Shown here piece by piece: positions 1 to 6,105 of a stretch of 7,648 nt of DNA; position 1 is the first letter of the stretch; the number at the start of each line of letters is the position of its first letter. The DNA is from Candidatus Zhuqueibacterota bacterium RBG_16_48_16. Its GTDB lineage: Bacteria; Zhuqueibacterota; Zhuqueibacteria; Residuimicrobiales; Sediminimicrobiaceae. Below the pieces are notes generated by a model that saw only the letters and a program-made list of their open reading frames with translations, made no database searches and was not told the origin of the DNA. The position numbers were made by a program, and so were the translations under genes. The DNA lies in contig METF01000009.1 in assembly GCA_001771235.1 (NCBI GenBank), forward strand, positions 15,813 to 23,460, in the 5' to 3' direction.

Positions 1-498
1 AACAAATTCGGCAAGGATGTCATGCCCCTATCAAAGCTCGATCATCTCATCCAATCGAAAATCGTAAGCCATTTTTTGCTCGTGACGGAAAAGGCTTCCG
101 GGAAAAACATCGGCCTTGTCTTCCTTTTGCTCGATCCGCCGGATTTGGCTTTTTATTATTATTCCTTTTACGATATGGATTACTTTAAGCAAAACCTTGG
201 CATGTATATGATGCTGTGTGCCGTGGATGAGATGAAGAGAAGAGATTTTAATTATATTTACCTGGGGTCGTGTTACAGTAAAAATGCGCTCTACAAGACG
301 CAATTCAGTGGCGCCGAATTTTTTAACGGCTTTTGCTGGTCGAATAATTTATCCGAGCTAAAATATCTTATAGAGCGGGATAGCGCGCAAGTCGACAAGC
401 ATCTTCTCGAAAATGGCTTTTTCCTTGAAGAGTTTTACAATACCCCTCTTGAGCGACTAAAAGATCTGGCTCATTTTCGGCTTTCGGAAGCGCCGTAA
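1..498 (+). CDS. Arginyl/leucyl-tRNA-protein transferase-like acyltransferase, C-terminal part (5' end outside window)
   Basis: The reading frame is open from the first base, so the gene starts upstream; an internal ATG at 22 is probably not the start. The 165 visible residues resemble the C-terminal GNAT-like half of arginyl- and leucyl-tRNA-protein transferases (ATE / Bpt), which move an amino acid from a charged tRNA to the N terminus of a protein in the N-degron pathway. Visible hallmarks, numbering from the ATG at 22, are FYYYSFYD (44-51), LGMYMMLCAVDEMKRR (59-74), the NYIYLGSCY block (77-85) and a YKTQF motif (91-95), matching the family pattern of an aromatic-rich strand, a helix after LG, YxYLG and YKxxF. 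The N-terminal cysteine region of the family is not in the window, so the substrate cannot be told. A more general GNAT acyltransferase of the same fold is possible. The next genes downstream are on the opposite strand. Confidence 0.6.
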   Translation, partial: NKFGKDVMPLSKLDHLIQSKIVSHFLLVTEKASGKNIGLVFLLLDPPDLAFYYYSFYDMDYFKQNLGMYMMLCAVDEMKRRDFNYIYLGSCYSKNALYKTQFSGAEFFNGFCWSNNLSELKYLIERDSAQVDKHLLENGFFLEEFYNTPLERLKDLAHFRLSEAP

Positions 499-601
499 AA
501 CGGAGTTGGCAGGAGGGAGGATTGCCTGCAAAAAGCGTTACTTGATCTATAATTTCCCACTTGAAAGCCATTCTTGTTGTTCGTTGCCTAAAATAACGTA
601 T
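499..601. other. Short non-coding stretch between converging units, with an imperfect inverted repeat
   Basis: It lies between the stop of the acyltransferase gene and the first recognisable receiver-domain remnant on the other strand. It holds an imperfect two-part inverted repeat: AACG (about 498-501) pairs with CGTT (about 537-540), and inside it GCAGG pairs with CCTGC. No run of T follows the stem on either strand, so it does not read as a standard intrinsic terminator. Minus-strand reading from about 600 to 550 gives a short peptide (YVILGNEQEW, then a stop) that I cannot assign. Confidence 0.3.
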
Positions 602-757
602 TTTGTCAAGCTCTTCGGATTTTGCGGTGAGCATCAGGATGGGCGTGTACAGGTTTTTGCACGGATGCGCTTGCAGACTTCAAGACCGTCCACTTTGGGC
701 AGCATTAAATCCAGGATGATGAGCGCATAATCGTTTTCTTCGATAATCATTGGTTGG
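602..757 (-). pseudogene. Remnant of a response-regulator receiver domain, frameshifted
   Basis: Read on the minus strand, the stretch encodes the middle of a CheY-like receiver domain: EENDYALIILDLMLPKVDG, then LEVCKRIR, then in another frame NLYTPILMLTAKSEELDK. The aspartate of ILDLMLP (codon at about 709-711) is the usual phosphorylated residue, and MLTAKSEE carries the conserved T/S-A signature. The two halves are joined in frame if one base is added to the T5 run at 654-658 (A5 on the coding strand), so a single-base deletion in a homopolymer is the likely lesion. The domain's N-terminal acidic pair, its C-terminal KPF region and any output domain are missing. Sequence similarity stops near 602, and the upstream side runs straight into a pRiA4b-like fragment. 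It could be a true pseudogene or a misassembly or sequencing error; the truncation at both ends favours a real remnant. Confidence 0.6.
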
Positions 758-967
758 ATAATCATCCCAATCATGTTCGGAGGGCAATCCATAGCACCCT
801 TTGTTTTTAATGTAGTGATGTAAATGGGAGTTTGTCCAGCCCATCGCTGTCTGGATAATCTTGTGCAAATCGGGCAGTAAGATGTCTGATGGGACCAATA
901 ATCTTCGCCAAATCTTTGGTCTAAATTCCTTCAATGAAATTTGTATCCGGTATATGGTCTTTGCCAT
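743..967 (-). pseudogene. N-terminal fragment of a plasmid pRiA4b ORF-3-like protein
   Basis: From an ATG at 965-967 the minus strand reads MAKTIYRIQISLKEFRPKIW, followed by RRLLVPSDILLPDLHKIIQ, AMGWTNSHLHHYI and a YGLPSEHDWDD segment. This is the characteristic start of the pRiA4b ORF-3 family (PF07929): an IYxLxIxLKxxxPxIWRR strand, the helix with LHxIIQxAMGW and the SHLH motif. Members are often about 180 residues or more and are of unknown biochemical role, common in mobile and accessory DNA. Only about 70-75 residues are left here; near 745-757 the sequence changes into a receiver-domain fragment in another frame, and the open frame ends at 680 with non-family sequence. A TTG codon at 977-979 would add four residues but has no family support. 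It starts 28 nt after the mgsA stop on the same strand and may still be transcribed by readthrough. Confidence 0.65.
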
Positions 968-994
968 GTTTTCATCCAAAGATAGTCAAGTTGT

Positions 995-1468
995 TTATTC
1001 GATCTCCCTTTTCAAGTAATCGCTATAGTCTTTTAGCTTTGGCAGATAATTCGCACTCATCAGGGGAGAGGAAATGATGAAATCCGCCGAAGATCGGTTG
1101 CAGGCAATCGGGATGTTATAAACGACGGCTATCCTGAGCAGTGCCTTGACATCGACATCGTGCGGATGAGGCTCCATCGGATCCCAAAAAAATATCAGCA
1201 CATCGATTTTGCCTTCTGTGATCAATGCCCCTAATTGCTGGTCTCCGCCCAAAGGGCCTGATTTGAGTTTTTTAATGGGCCCTGACATTTTATTGGAATG
1301 TTCATGCTTCAATTTTTCCTGGATGACTTTTTCCAGCAGCAATCCTGTCGTTCCGGTACAGATCAAATTGTGCGAGAGCAATATCTGATAATTCCACTCG
1401 ACCCACTCGATTAAGTCTTTTTTCCGATTATCGTGTGCTACGAGAGCCAGATTTTTCACCTCTTGCAT
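995..1468 (-). CDS. mgsA: Methylglyoxal synthase
   Basis: Converts dihydroxyacetone phosphate to methylglyoxal and phosphate in the cytoplasm, a bypass of lower glycolysis used when sugar phosphates build up. The 157-residue protein carries the family's motifs in order: LALVAHD (7-13), TGTTG (38-42), SGPLGGDQQ (70-78), KIDVLIFFWDP (87-97) and HPHDVDVKALLR (101-112). Catalytic and phosphate-binding residues of the E. coli enzyme all have counterparts: His19 to His12, Asp71 to Asp76, Asp91 to Asp96, His98 to His103 and Asp101 to Asp106, with the same 20- and 7-residue spacings. Between TGTTG and SGP there are 27 residues against about 15 in E. coli, and the extra part holds a second SGP (62-64), so it looks like a small local duplication. 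The start has an AGGCAGG-like ribosome site that overlaps the end of the gene upstream, 12 nt away, so it is probably translated from the same transcript. It is the last intact gene of the minus-strand unit. Confidence 0.95.
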   Translation of the reverse strand: MQEVKNLALVAHDNRKKDLIEWVEWNYQILLSHNLICTGTTGLLLEKVIQEKLKHEHSNKMSGPIKKLKSGPLGGDQQLGALITEGKIDVLIFFWDPMEPHPHDVDVKALLRIAVVYNIPIACNRSSADFIISSPLMSANYLPKLKDYSDYLKREIE

Positions 1469-1480
1469 AACGCCTGCCTT

Positions 1481-3661
1481 TCATCGGGCTTGATTTGTGA
1501 TAGCCCTTTTTTCATTTCCACCTGTCCACTCATTCAGCTTTGCTTGTATCTTAACCGCATTTGGTTCGATCCGGAGGGCGCTGCGCAACTCTTCAACAGC
1601 CTCTTCCTTTTTGCCTGTGCGACTCAGCATGATAGCTAGGTTGTAATGAAGCTCCATGTCTTCCGGTGTAAATTTTAATCCTTCATTCAATGTCGCGATT
1701 GCTTTGGCAGCCTGACCTTGTCGATAATAGATAACTGCCAAATTGTTATGTGCGCGCGGATGCGCTGGCTGATAAGATAGGGTCTTTTGGTAGTTGGCGA
1801 TTGCCAGGTCGATATTTCCTTGCATCTGGTAAGCCAGACCTAAATTGAAATACGCTTCGGCGATAGTCGGATTGATCTCAAGCGCTTTTTGATTGAACAT
1901 GATGGATTCATAAAGTCGGCCAAGCTTGCCCATGACCAAACCCAGCATGAGATATGCATCGGCATACTGGGGGAGAGCATTCCTGACAAATTGGAAATGC
2001 ACGGCGGCTTGTTGATATTGCATCACATCGGTCGATGCCAAAAGTCCGGCATATTTCCAGTGCAGCCACCAATCCGATGGTCTGAGACGGATGGCCTCTT
2101 CATAGTCACGGAGAGCCTGATCAAAGCTGTTTTTCGTGATATGATTCTTTAGACTATCCAGCGTCTTTTCCATTTCTTCGACAGTTTCCGAATGGTGGAG
2201 CTGATTTGTAAAAGGTGGTCTCCGGATAAAATTATTCAGCACCGATTCGGCGATTTTGTATTGCTCCACAGCATTATAAGCCAAATACTCGGCACAAAGA
2301 GCTTCGCCCATGTTCGTGGTTTCTTCTGCTTTTTGATCCTTCAACGTGTTGGGAAGCAGCACCTCGATTTGGTCGAAAACGGTTTTTGCCAGGATATGGT
2401 TGCCTTTAAAATTCAAATGAACGTGCTCCAGAAACAGCTCGTTACCGGGGATGCCATGTGGACTGTTTTTTTCAAATTCAGCCAGCGCGTCGGCAAGATA
2501 AACCGTATTTGCCTGTCCTTGTGCGGCTATGCGAATGATCTCATTGATCCGATCATCCCCGCGGAATCGATTTGTATCCAACTCCAGCGCCCGTTTGAAC
2601 CTTTGCCGTGCTTCCAGATAATGGCCGATAATCCAGTAACATCGACCGAGGCGAAACTGAAGCTCGGCATAAACACTGTCTATTCGCGCGGCGTGGAGAA
2701 AAGCCTCGATGGCCGCTGCATAGCTCCCGGACGCTTCAAGGGCAGTACCTTTTGTGTAAGCCTTTTGCCAGCTTTGTTCTTCTTCTTCGCTCAGGTCGTT
2801 TCGATGGAGCGAGGTGAATGGCGGACAGTCTTTCAGGTTGCTGCCCACCGTGCAATAGATGAGCTTGACGCCTTTTTTTTGAGATAACTGATTCAACTCC
2901 TGGAGATTTTTGGCAAAATGGCTATATGTCGTGTTCAGCGCTGGATCATCATGGCGAATCTGCTTTGCCAGAAACATCTCCATTCCTTGCCAGCGAGAGA
3001 AGGACTCTTTCCGCACTCTCAGCTTTTCCAGCGCCAGCGACAGCAGTTGAGCAGTCTTTGTCGCCTTCAATGCGACGATCAGGCGCAGAAGGGAGAGATT
3101 GTTGAAAAATGGCGAAAAGACGGTTCCCGGTCCATACGGCCCGACGACCTCGTTGTGGCCCATATAGACGACAAGTAAATCCGGCTTGTATCTGAGACAA
3201 TCCTTTGCGATTTCCAGAACAACATGGGAATTGATGGCCGGCATGGCGGCCGTAATCACTTCAAAATTGCCGGCAGGATAGCGGGTCTTCAATAAAACAT
3301 CAAGGATGCGTCCGAAGGAAAAAGCAGGGTCCGGGGTGCCCTGTGCTGCCGAGCCGCCTAAAATGAAAATACGATAACTCTTGTCCGGCTTTTGTACGGT
3401 TATTCTGAAAGGGGTGAATTCGCGAGCCAGACTTTTGGGGAAAAACCGATAACCGAACCTGGGGTTGCCATGGAGATAGACAATACCGTTCTGTTTCTCT
3501 TCGACGATGGCGGAGCCAGGATCGCCAAAACGGCACAACCGAAGAGCCAGCTCGATCAGAATAAAAAAGCTTAACGGGATAAGGACGAATGCACCAAGCC
3601 GAAAAATTGCGAGATGCCACCACGCTGGGCGTTCGGCAGGATTCAAGTCCTTTTTCTGCAC
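1481..3661 (-). CDS. Membrane-anchored SGNH/GDSL-hydrolase-like protein with TPR repeats
   Basis: A 726-residue protein with a basic N terminus, one membrane segment (about 20-42) and a large domain that by the positive-inside rule should face the periplasm. An SGNH-hydrolase-like domain follows: block I is IFILGGSAAQG (98-108, Ser104 the likely nucleophile), block III is VVYMGHNEVVG (164-174, Gly168/Asn170) and the last block is EHVHLNFKGNH (412-422, likely His415). Relatives usually have Asp where Glu412 stands, so the triad is slightly altered but still acidic. Two TPRs (about 297-364) are inserted between block III and the last block. About six more TPRs fill 497-702, with clean 34-residue phasing at AY 569, 603, 637 and LH 671. 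The likely role is an esterase or acyl-modifying enzyme, or a scaffold, acting on envelope polymers; the substrate is unknown. The start is GTG (3659-3661), 32 nt after the LamG gene, with only a weak AAGAAG upstream; I see no better in-frame start. It is probably co-transcribed with both neighbours. Confidence 0.8.
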   Translation of the reverse strand: MQKKDLNPAERPAWWHLAIFRLGAFVLIPLSFFILIELALRLCRFGDPGSAIVEEKQNGIVYLHGNPRFGYRFFPKSLAREFTPFRITVQKPDKSYRIFILGGSAAQGTPDPAFSFGRILDVLLKTRYPAGNFEVITAAMPAINSHVVLEIAKDCLRYKPDLLVVYMGHNEVVGPYGPGTVFSPFFNNLSLLRLIVALKATKTAQLLSLALEKLRVRKESFSRWQGMEMFLAKQIRHDDPALNTTYSHFAKNLQELNQLSQKKGVKLIYCTVGSNLKDCPPFTSLHRNDLSEEEEQSWQKAYTKGTALEASGSYAAAIEAFLHAARIDSVYAELQFRLGRCYWIIGHYLEARQRFKRALELDTNRFRGDDRINEIIRIAAQGQANTVYLADALAEFEKNSPHGIPGNELFLEHVHLNFKGNHILAKTVFDQIEVLLPNTLKDQKAEETTNMGEALCAEYLAYNAVEQYKIAESVLNNFIRRPPFTNQLHHSETVEEMEKTLDSLKNHITKNSFDQALRDYEEAIRLRPSDWWLHWKYAGLLASTDVMQYQQAAVHFQFVRNALPQYADAYLMLGLVMGKLGRLYESIMFNQKALEINPTIAEAYFNLGLAYQMQGNIDLAIANYQKTLSYQPAHPRAHNNLAVIYYRQGQAAKAIATLNEGLKFTPEDMELHYNLAIMLSRTGKKEEAVEELRSALRIEPNAVKIQAKLNEWTGGNEKRAITNQAR

Positions 3662-3693
3662 ATGGCTTCTTTTTGCCGGTACATTGCTATGAG

Positions 3694-4719
3694 TTAGCGC
3701 AATAATAGCATTTTCCTGGATTCTTCAAATTTGTTTGCCACCGCTATCTTGTAAAAATAAACACCGCCCGGAAGATCTCCCGCCTCAAAGATGGCTCTGT
3801 GAGCGCCGGCGGCTTGATTTGCATTGACCAGAGTTCGCACTTTTTCGCCCATAATGTTGAACACTTTTAGTGTGACATGAGCGTCTTTTTCCAGTTCGTA
3901 GCCAATGACTGTTGCGGGATTGAACGGATTTGGATAGTTTTGCTGCAAAGAAAAATTGTTAACGATATTTGATTTGCCGTTGTCAACTGAAGTTGGATCA
4001 TAAATGTACAACGCCAGTGCTTCCTCATCCGTCAAGGGCCGGTTATAGAACCGCAGCTCATCAATGCCGCCTGAAAAAGTATCTACGCCATTGGCTGTGC
4101 CGCAGCCAAAGTGGAAGCTCGCCTCGCGATCCAGACCTAACTGCATCGCTCCTTCGGCCACCATCTCTCCATTCATGTAGAAAATAGCCCAGGCCCCGTC
4201 AAACGACGACACCACATGCGTCCAGTCGCCAATGGCAGGTGCGGAAGGTGTTATGATATACACTTTGCCGCCGGCTGTATAGGTCTCGAACTGAATGCCG
4301 CCGCTATTCATGTCCAAGACATTACTCCAGAGAATGTCGTCAACTGCCCAGGCATCGCGTTTGCCGCAGATGCCATGCCACCGGCTATCAATGCCCTGCC
4401 AGTTCACCCATACTGAGATGCTCAGTTGATCGGTCCCTTCCGAAGGATCGTAAACGCCCAAAGAGACATAATTCGTACTGGACGACGTAAACCACAGGCC
4501 TGCATCGTACCGACCTTCACCCCACAGCGGACTATTCATCAGGGTGCCATCCGGCGCGACATTATCACCCTGCGCAGAATTCACGGTGATATCTCCGCCG
4601 CTTTCGTCCATTTTATAATAGCCCACAAGCCCATTTTCAAGGTCAACCTGGGCAACAAGCACAGGGACAACTGCGAAAATGAACGCACCGAAAAAAACGG
4701 TTTGTAACAGTTTTTTCAT
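3694..4719 (-). CDS. Secreted LamG-type (concanavalin-like) protein with C-terminal sorting domain
   Basis: 341 residues from the ATG at 4717-4719. The N terminus is a signal peptide: MKK, a hydrophobic core and a VLVAQ cleavage region near residue 24. Next is a LamG / concanavalin A-like jelly-roll (about 29-240) with the usual GLVGYYKMDE opening, LSISVWVNW, GDWTHVVSSFDG, FYMNGEMVAEG and the closing GGIDELRFYNRPLTDEEALALY. Such domains bind or sit next to carbohydrate-active modules; no separate catalytic domain is visible. The last 80 or so residues form an FCB sorting domain of the FlgD-Ig / type IX type: LQQNYPNPFNPATVIGYEL, LKVFNIMGEKVRTLV, AGAHRAIFEAGDLPGGVYFY and a KMLLLR end. This implies export to the cell surface or medium. 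The frame stays open to an ATG at 4830, but that codon lies upstream of the promoter and gives no signal peptide; the chosen start has a strong ribosome site. It is the first gene of the minus-strand unit. Confidence 0.85.
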   Translation of the reverse strand: MKKLLQTVFFGAFIFAVVPVLVAQVDLENGLVGYYKMDESGGDITVNSAQGDNVAPDGTLMNSPLWGEGRYDAGLWFTSSSTNYVSLGVYDPSEGTDQLSISVWVNWQGIDSRWHGICGKRDAWAVDDILWSNVLDMNSGGIQFETYTAGGKVYIITPSAPAIGDWTHVVSSFDGAWAIFYMNGEMVAEGAMQLGLDREASFHFGCGTANGVDTFSGGIDELRFYNRPLTDEEALALYIYDPTSVDNGKSNIVNNFSLQQNYPNPFNPATVIGYELEKDAHVTLKVFNIMGEKVRTLVNANQAAGAHRAIFEAGDLPGGVYFYKIAVANKFEESRKMLLLR

Positions 4720-4724
4720 CTGAA

Positions 4725-4732
4725 CCTCCTCT
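4725..4732 (-). promoter_or_regulatory. Ribosome binding site that fixes the LamG gene start
   Basis: The minus strand reads AGAGGAGG, ending 5 nt before the ATG at 4717-4719. It is the strongest Shine-Dalgarno match in the window, and together with the signal peptide it selects this start over the ATG 111 nt upstream. Confidence 0.8.
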
Positions 4733-4777
4733 GATGTTAATTGTTGCTTTGGCTGAATAGCACCGTTAACCTTGCCG

Positions 4778-4807
4778 CAAATATAACATCTTTGTAGCTC
4801 CAGACAA
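4778..4807 (-). promoter_or_regulatory. Candidate Bacteroidota-type promoter for the LamG-SGNH/TPR-mgsA unit
   Basis: On the minus strand TTG (4807-4805) is followed by 19 nt and then TATATTTG (4785-4778), which fits the Bacteroidota -33/-7 pattern TTG-N19-TAnnTTTG. The same bases also read as a sigma70-like TTGTCT-N16-TATATT. Transcription would start around 4770, giving a leader of roughly 50 nt with the ribosome site near its end. The position just upstream of a strong start supports it; it is not proven. Confidence 0.5.
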
Positions 4808-4894
4808 GATAAATTTAGGGCCTTCTGCAATTAAAACTGAAAAAGAAATCAAAATAAAGCGAAAATTGCCATCAAACGCTCGCTGTAAAAAAAC

Positions 4895-4923
4895 TTGCTA
4901 TGAGGAAAAGAGTTTCTTATTTT
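4895..4923 (+). promoter_or_regulatory. Weak candidate promoter for the epimerase gene
   Basis: TTGCTA (4895-4900), 17 nt, then TATTTT (4918-4923): four of six matches to each sigma70 box. It would give a leader of about 120 nt. It lies in the AT-rich middle of the divergent region and is the best plus-strand candidate I found, but it is weak and no TAnnTTTG element accompanies it. Confidence 0.2.
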
Positions 4924-5036
4924 CATATCGACTTTCCCGAGAAAGGCTTGCGCTGTCACGAAACTTTCATACGTGCCGCGGCTATTTCGCCGGACTATTC
5001 GAAAAGTAAAGTGTAAACGCAGAGCTATATTTTTAT

Positions 5037-5041
5037 GGAGG
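5037..5041 (+). promoter_or_regulatory. Ribosome binding site of the epimerase gene, long spacer
   Basis: GGAGG lies 12 nt before the ATG at 5054, longer than the usual 5-9. An in-frame stop at 5045-5047 rules out any earlier start, so this is the ribosome site that must serve the ATG at 5054. Confidence 0.6.
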
Positions 5042-5053
5042 ATGTGATTCAGT

Positions 5054-6019
5054 ATGAAAAAAATCGTTGTAACCGGAGCAGGAGGTTTTATTGCAGGACA
5101 TCTGGTAAAAGCACTCAAAGATCAGGGACACCGGGTTCGTGCTGTGGACATCAAACCACTGAAAGAGTGGTACCAGGTTTTCCCTGATGTTGAAAACCTG
5201 GTTCTCGATCTAAGAATCCGGGAAAATTGTCACCAGGCCGTAAATGGCTTTAATGAAGTCTTTAACCTGGCGGCGGACATGGGAGGGATGGGATTTATCG
5301 AGATGCACAAAGCCGAGTGCATGATCAGCGTTTTGATCAACACCCATCTGTTGATTGCCGCACGTGATTGCGGCATCGAGCGTTTTTATTACTCCTCATC
5401 TGCCTGCGCCTACAATACGCAATTGCAGAAGGACCCTGAAAATCCCGGCCTCAAAGAATCGGATGCTTATCCGGCCATGGCGGAAGATGGTTACGGCTGG
5501 GAAAAACTTTTTAGTGAGCGTATGTGCCGCCATTTTATGGAAGATTACGGCATCATAACCCGCGTCGCACGCTACCACAATGTATACGGTCCGCACGGCA
5601 CTTATGATGGCGGGCGTGAAAAAGCGCCGGCTGCCATAAGTCGGAAGGTCATAGAGGCAGAGCTGTCGGGTAAGGATGAGATCGTTATCTGGGGTGATGG
5701 CGAACAGACCCGCAGCTTTATGTATATCGATGATTGTATCAAGGGAACGCTGGACATCATGTACAGCAGCATCGAAGAACCGATCAACTTGGGCAGCAGC
5801 GAGATGGTTACGATTAATGAGCTGGTGAGCATCGTCGAAAATATCGCGGGAATAAAGCTAAAACGGCTCTACGACCCGGATGCACCCAAAGGAGTCCGGG
5901 GCCGTAACAGTGATAACACCCTGATCAAAAAATATTTGAATTGGGAGCCACATTTTCCCCTCCGAAATGGAATGCAGCTCACCTATGACTGGATTCGCGA
6001 ACAGATGACGAAGAAATGA
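5054..6019 (+). CDS. gme: GDP-mannose 3,5-epimerase
   Basis: An extended short-chain dehydrogenase (321 residues) that should convert GDP-D-mannose to GDP-L-galactose (and GDP-L-gulose) using bound NAD, in the cytoplasm. It has the Rossmann motif TGAGGFIAGHL (7-17) and long blocks I recall as nearly identical in the plant enzyme: NLAADMGGMGFIE (71-83), SSSACAY (114-120), GGREKAPAA (186-194), WGDGEQTRSFMYIDD (213-227) and GVRGRNSDNTLIK (280-292). The four catalytic residues of the Arabidopsis enzyme, Cys145, Tyr174, Lys178 and Lys217, match Cys118, Tyr147, Lys151 and Lys190 with the same spacing (29, 4 and 39). That Cys-plus-Lys pair separates it from ordinary UDP-glucose 4-epimerases. In plants it feeds vitamin C synthesis; in bacteria GDP-L-galactose is more likely used for surface polysaccharide. 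No GDP-mannose-making gene is in the window. The next gene on the strand is a sugar nucleotidylyltransferase/kinase, 86 nt away. Confidence 0.9.
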   Translation: MKKIVVTGAGGFIAGHLVKALKDQGHRVRAVDIKPLKEWYQVFPDVENLVLDLRIRENCHQAVNGFNEVFNLAADMGGMGFIEMHKAECMISVLINTHLLIAARDCGIERFYYSSSACAYNTQLQKDPENPGLKESDAYPAMAEDGYGWEKLFSERMCRHFMEDYGIITRVARYHNVYGPHGTYDGGREKAPAAISRKVIEAELSGKDEIVIWGDGEQTRSFMYIDDCIKGTLDIMYSSIEEPINLGSSEMVTINELVSIVENIAGIKLKRLYDPDAPKGVRGRNSDNTLIKKYLNWEPHFPLRNGMQLTYDWIREQMTKK

Positions 6020-6058
6020 CCACGCAGAAATTTTGCATCTGCATAGATTATCCTGTGA

Positions 6059-6087
6059 TTGATACGTCAGAAATTGTGGAATAAACT
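6059..6087 (+). promoter_or_regulatory. Weak candidate promoter in front of the nucleotidylyltransferase-kinase gene
   Basis: TTGATA (6059-6064), 17 nt, then TAAACT (6082-6087); matches of five and four of six to the sigma70 boxes. Transcription would begin about 12 nt before the ATG, leaving almost no leader, which fits the lack of a Shine-Dalgarno sequence there. The gene could equally be read through from the epimerase gene, since no terminator lies between them. Confidence 0.25.
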
Positions 6088-6105
6088 TATAAAGCTTGAT
6101 GTCGG

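Larger units (their letters stand above)
4720..5053. other. Divergent intergenic region between the LamG unit and the epimerase gene
   Basis: 334 nt with no credible gene; the minus-strand frame covering part of it is not protein-like. The left third contains the leader and promoter of the minus-strand unit. The middle (about 4830-4930) is AT-rich and may hold the promoter for the plus-strand genes. The right part (about 4930-5036) would be the epimerase leader and has a short palindrome GCCGCGGC at about 4976-4983 and a weak TTTCG/CGAAA inverted repeat around 4985-5005. I see no known riboswitch or operator. Confidence 0.5.

Noticed and set aside
478..498. Hairpin GCTT-TCGG-AAGC at the end of the acyltransferase gene as terminator
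   Set aside because: The stem is only about four to five pairs, lies inside the coding end and has no T run after it.
498..541. Two-part inverted repeat after the acyltransferase gene as an integron attC site
   Set aside because: The stem layout is reminiscent, but the GTTRRRY and RYYYAAC core boxes are absent and there is no cassette array.
2192..2887. Long plus-strand open frame (231 codons) opposite the SGNH/TPR gene
   Set aside because: It lies fully inside a gene with strong domain evidence on the other strand and its translation shows no recognisable motif.
3643..3684. 13-codon minus-strand frame overlapping the start of the SGNH/TPR gene as a leader peptide
   Set aside because: No ribosome site and no attenuator-like structure; short frames of this size are expected by chance.
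4720..4830. In-frame ATG 111 nt upstream as start of the LamG protein
   Set aside because: It lies upstream of the promoter candidate, would hide the signal peptide, and lacks a ribosome site, while the ATG at 4719 has AGAGGAGG and begins a typical signal peptide.
5026..5033. TATATTTT as the -10 or -7 box of the epimerase promoter
   Set aside because: Transcription would begin at about 5038, inside or after the GGAGG ribosome site, and there is no -35 or -33 element at the right distance.
4849..5118. Minus-strand open frame spanning the divergent region and the start of the epimerase gene
   Set aside because: It overlaps the well-supported epimerase start and has no recognisable protein features.
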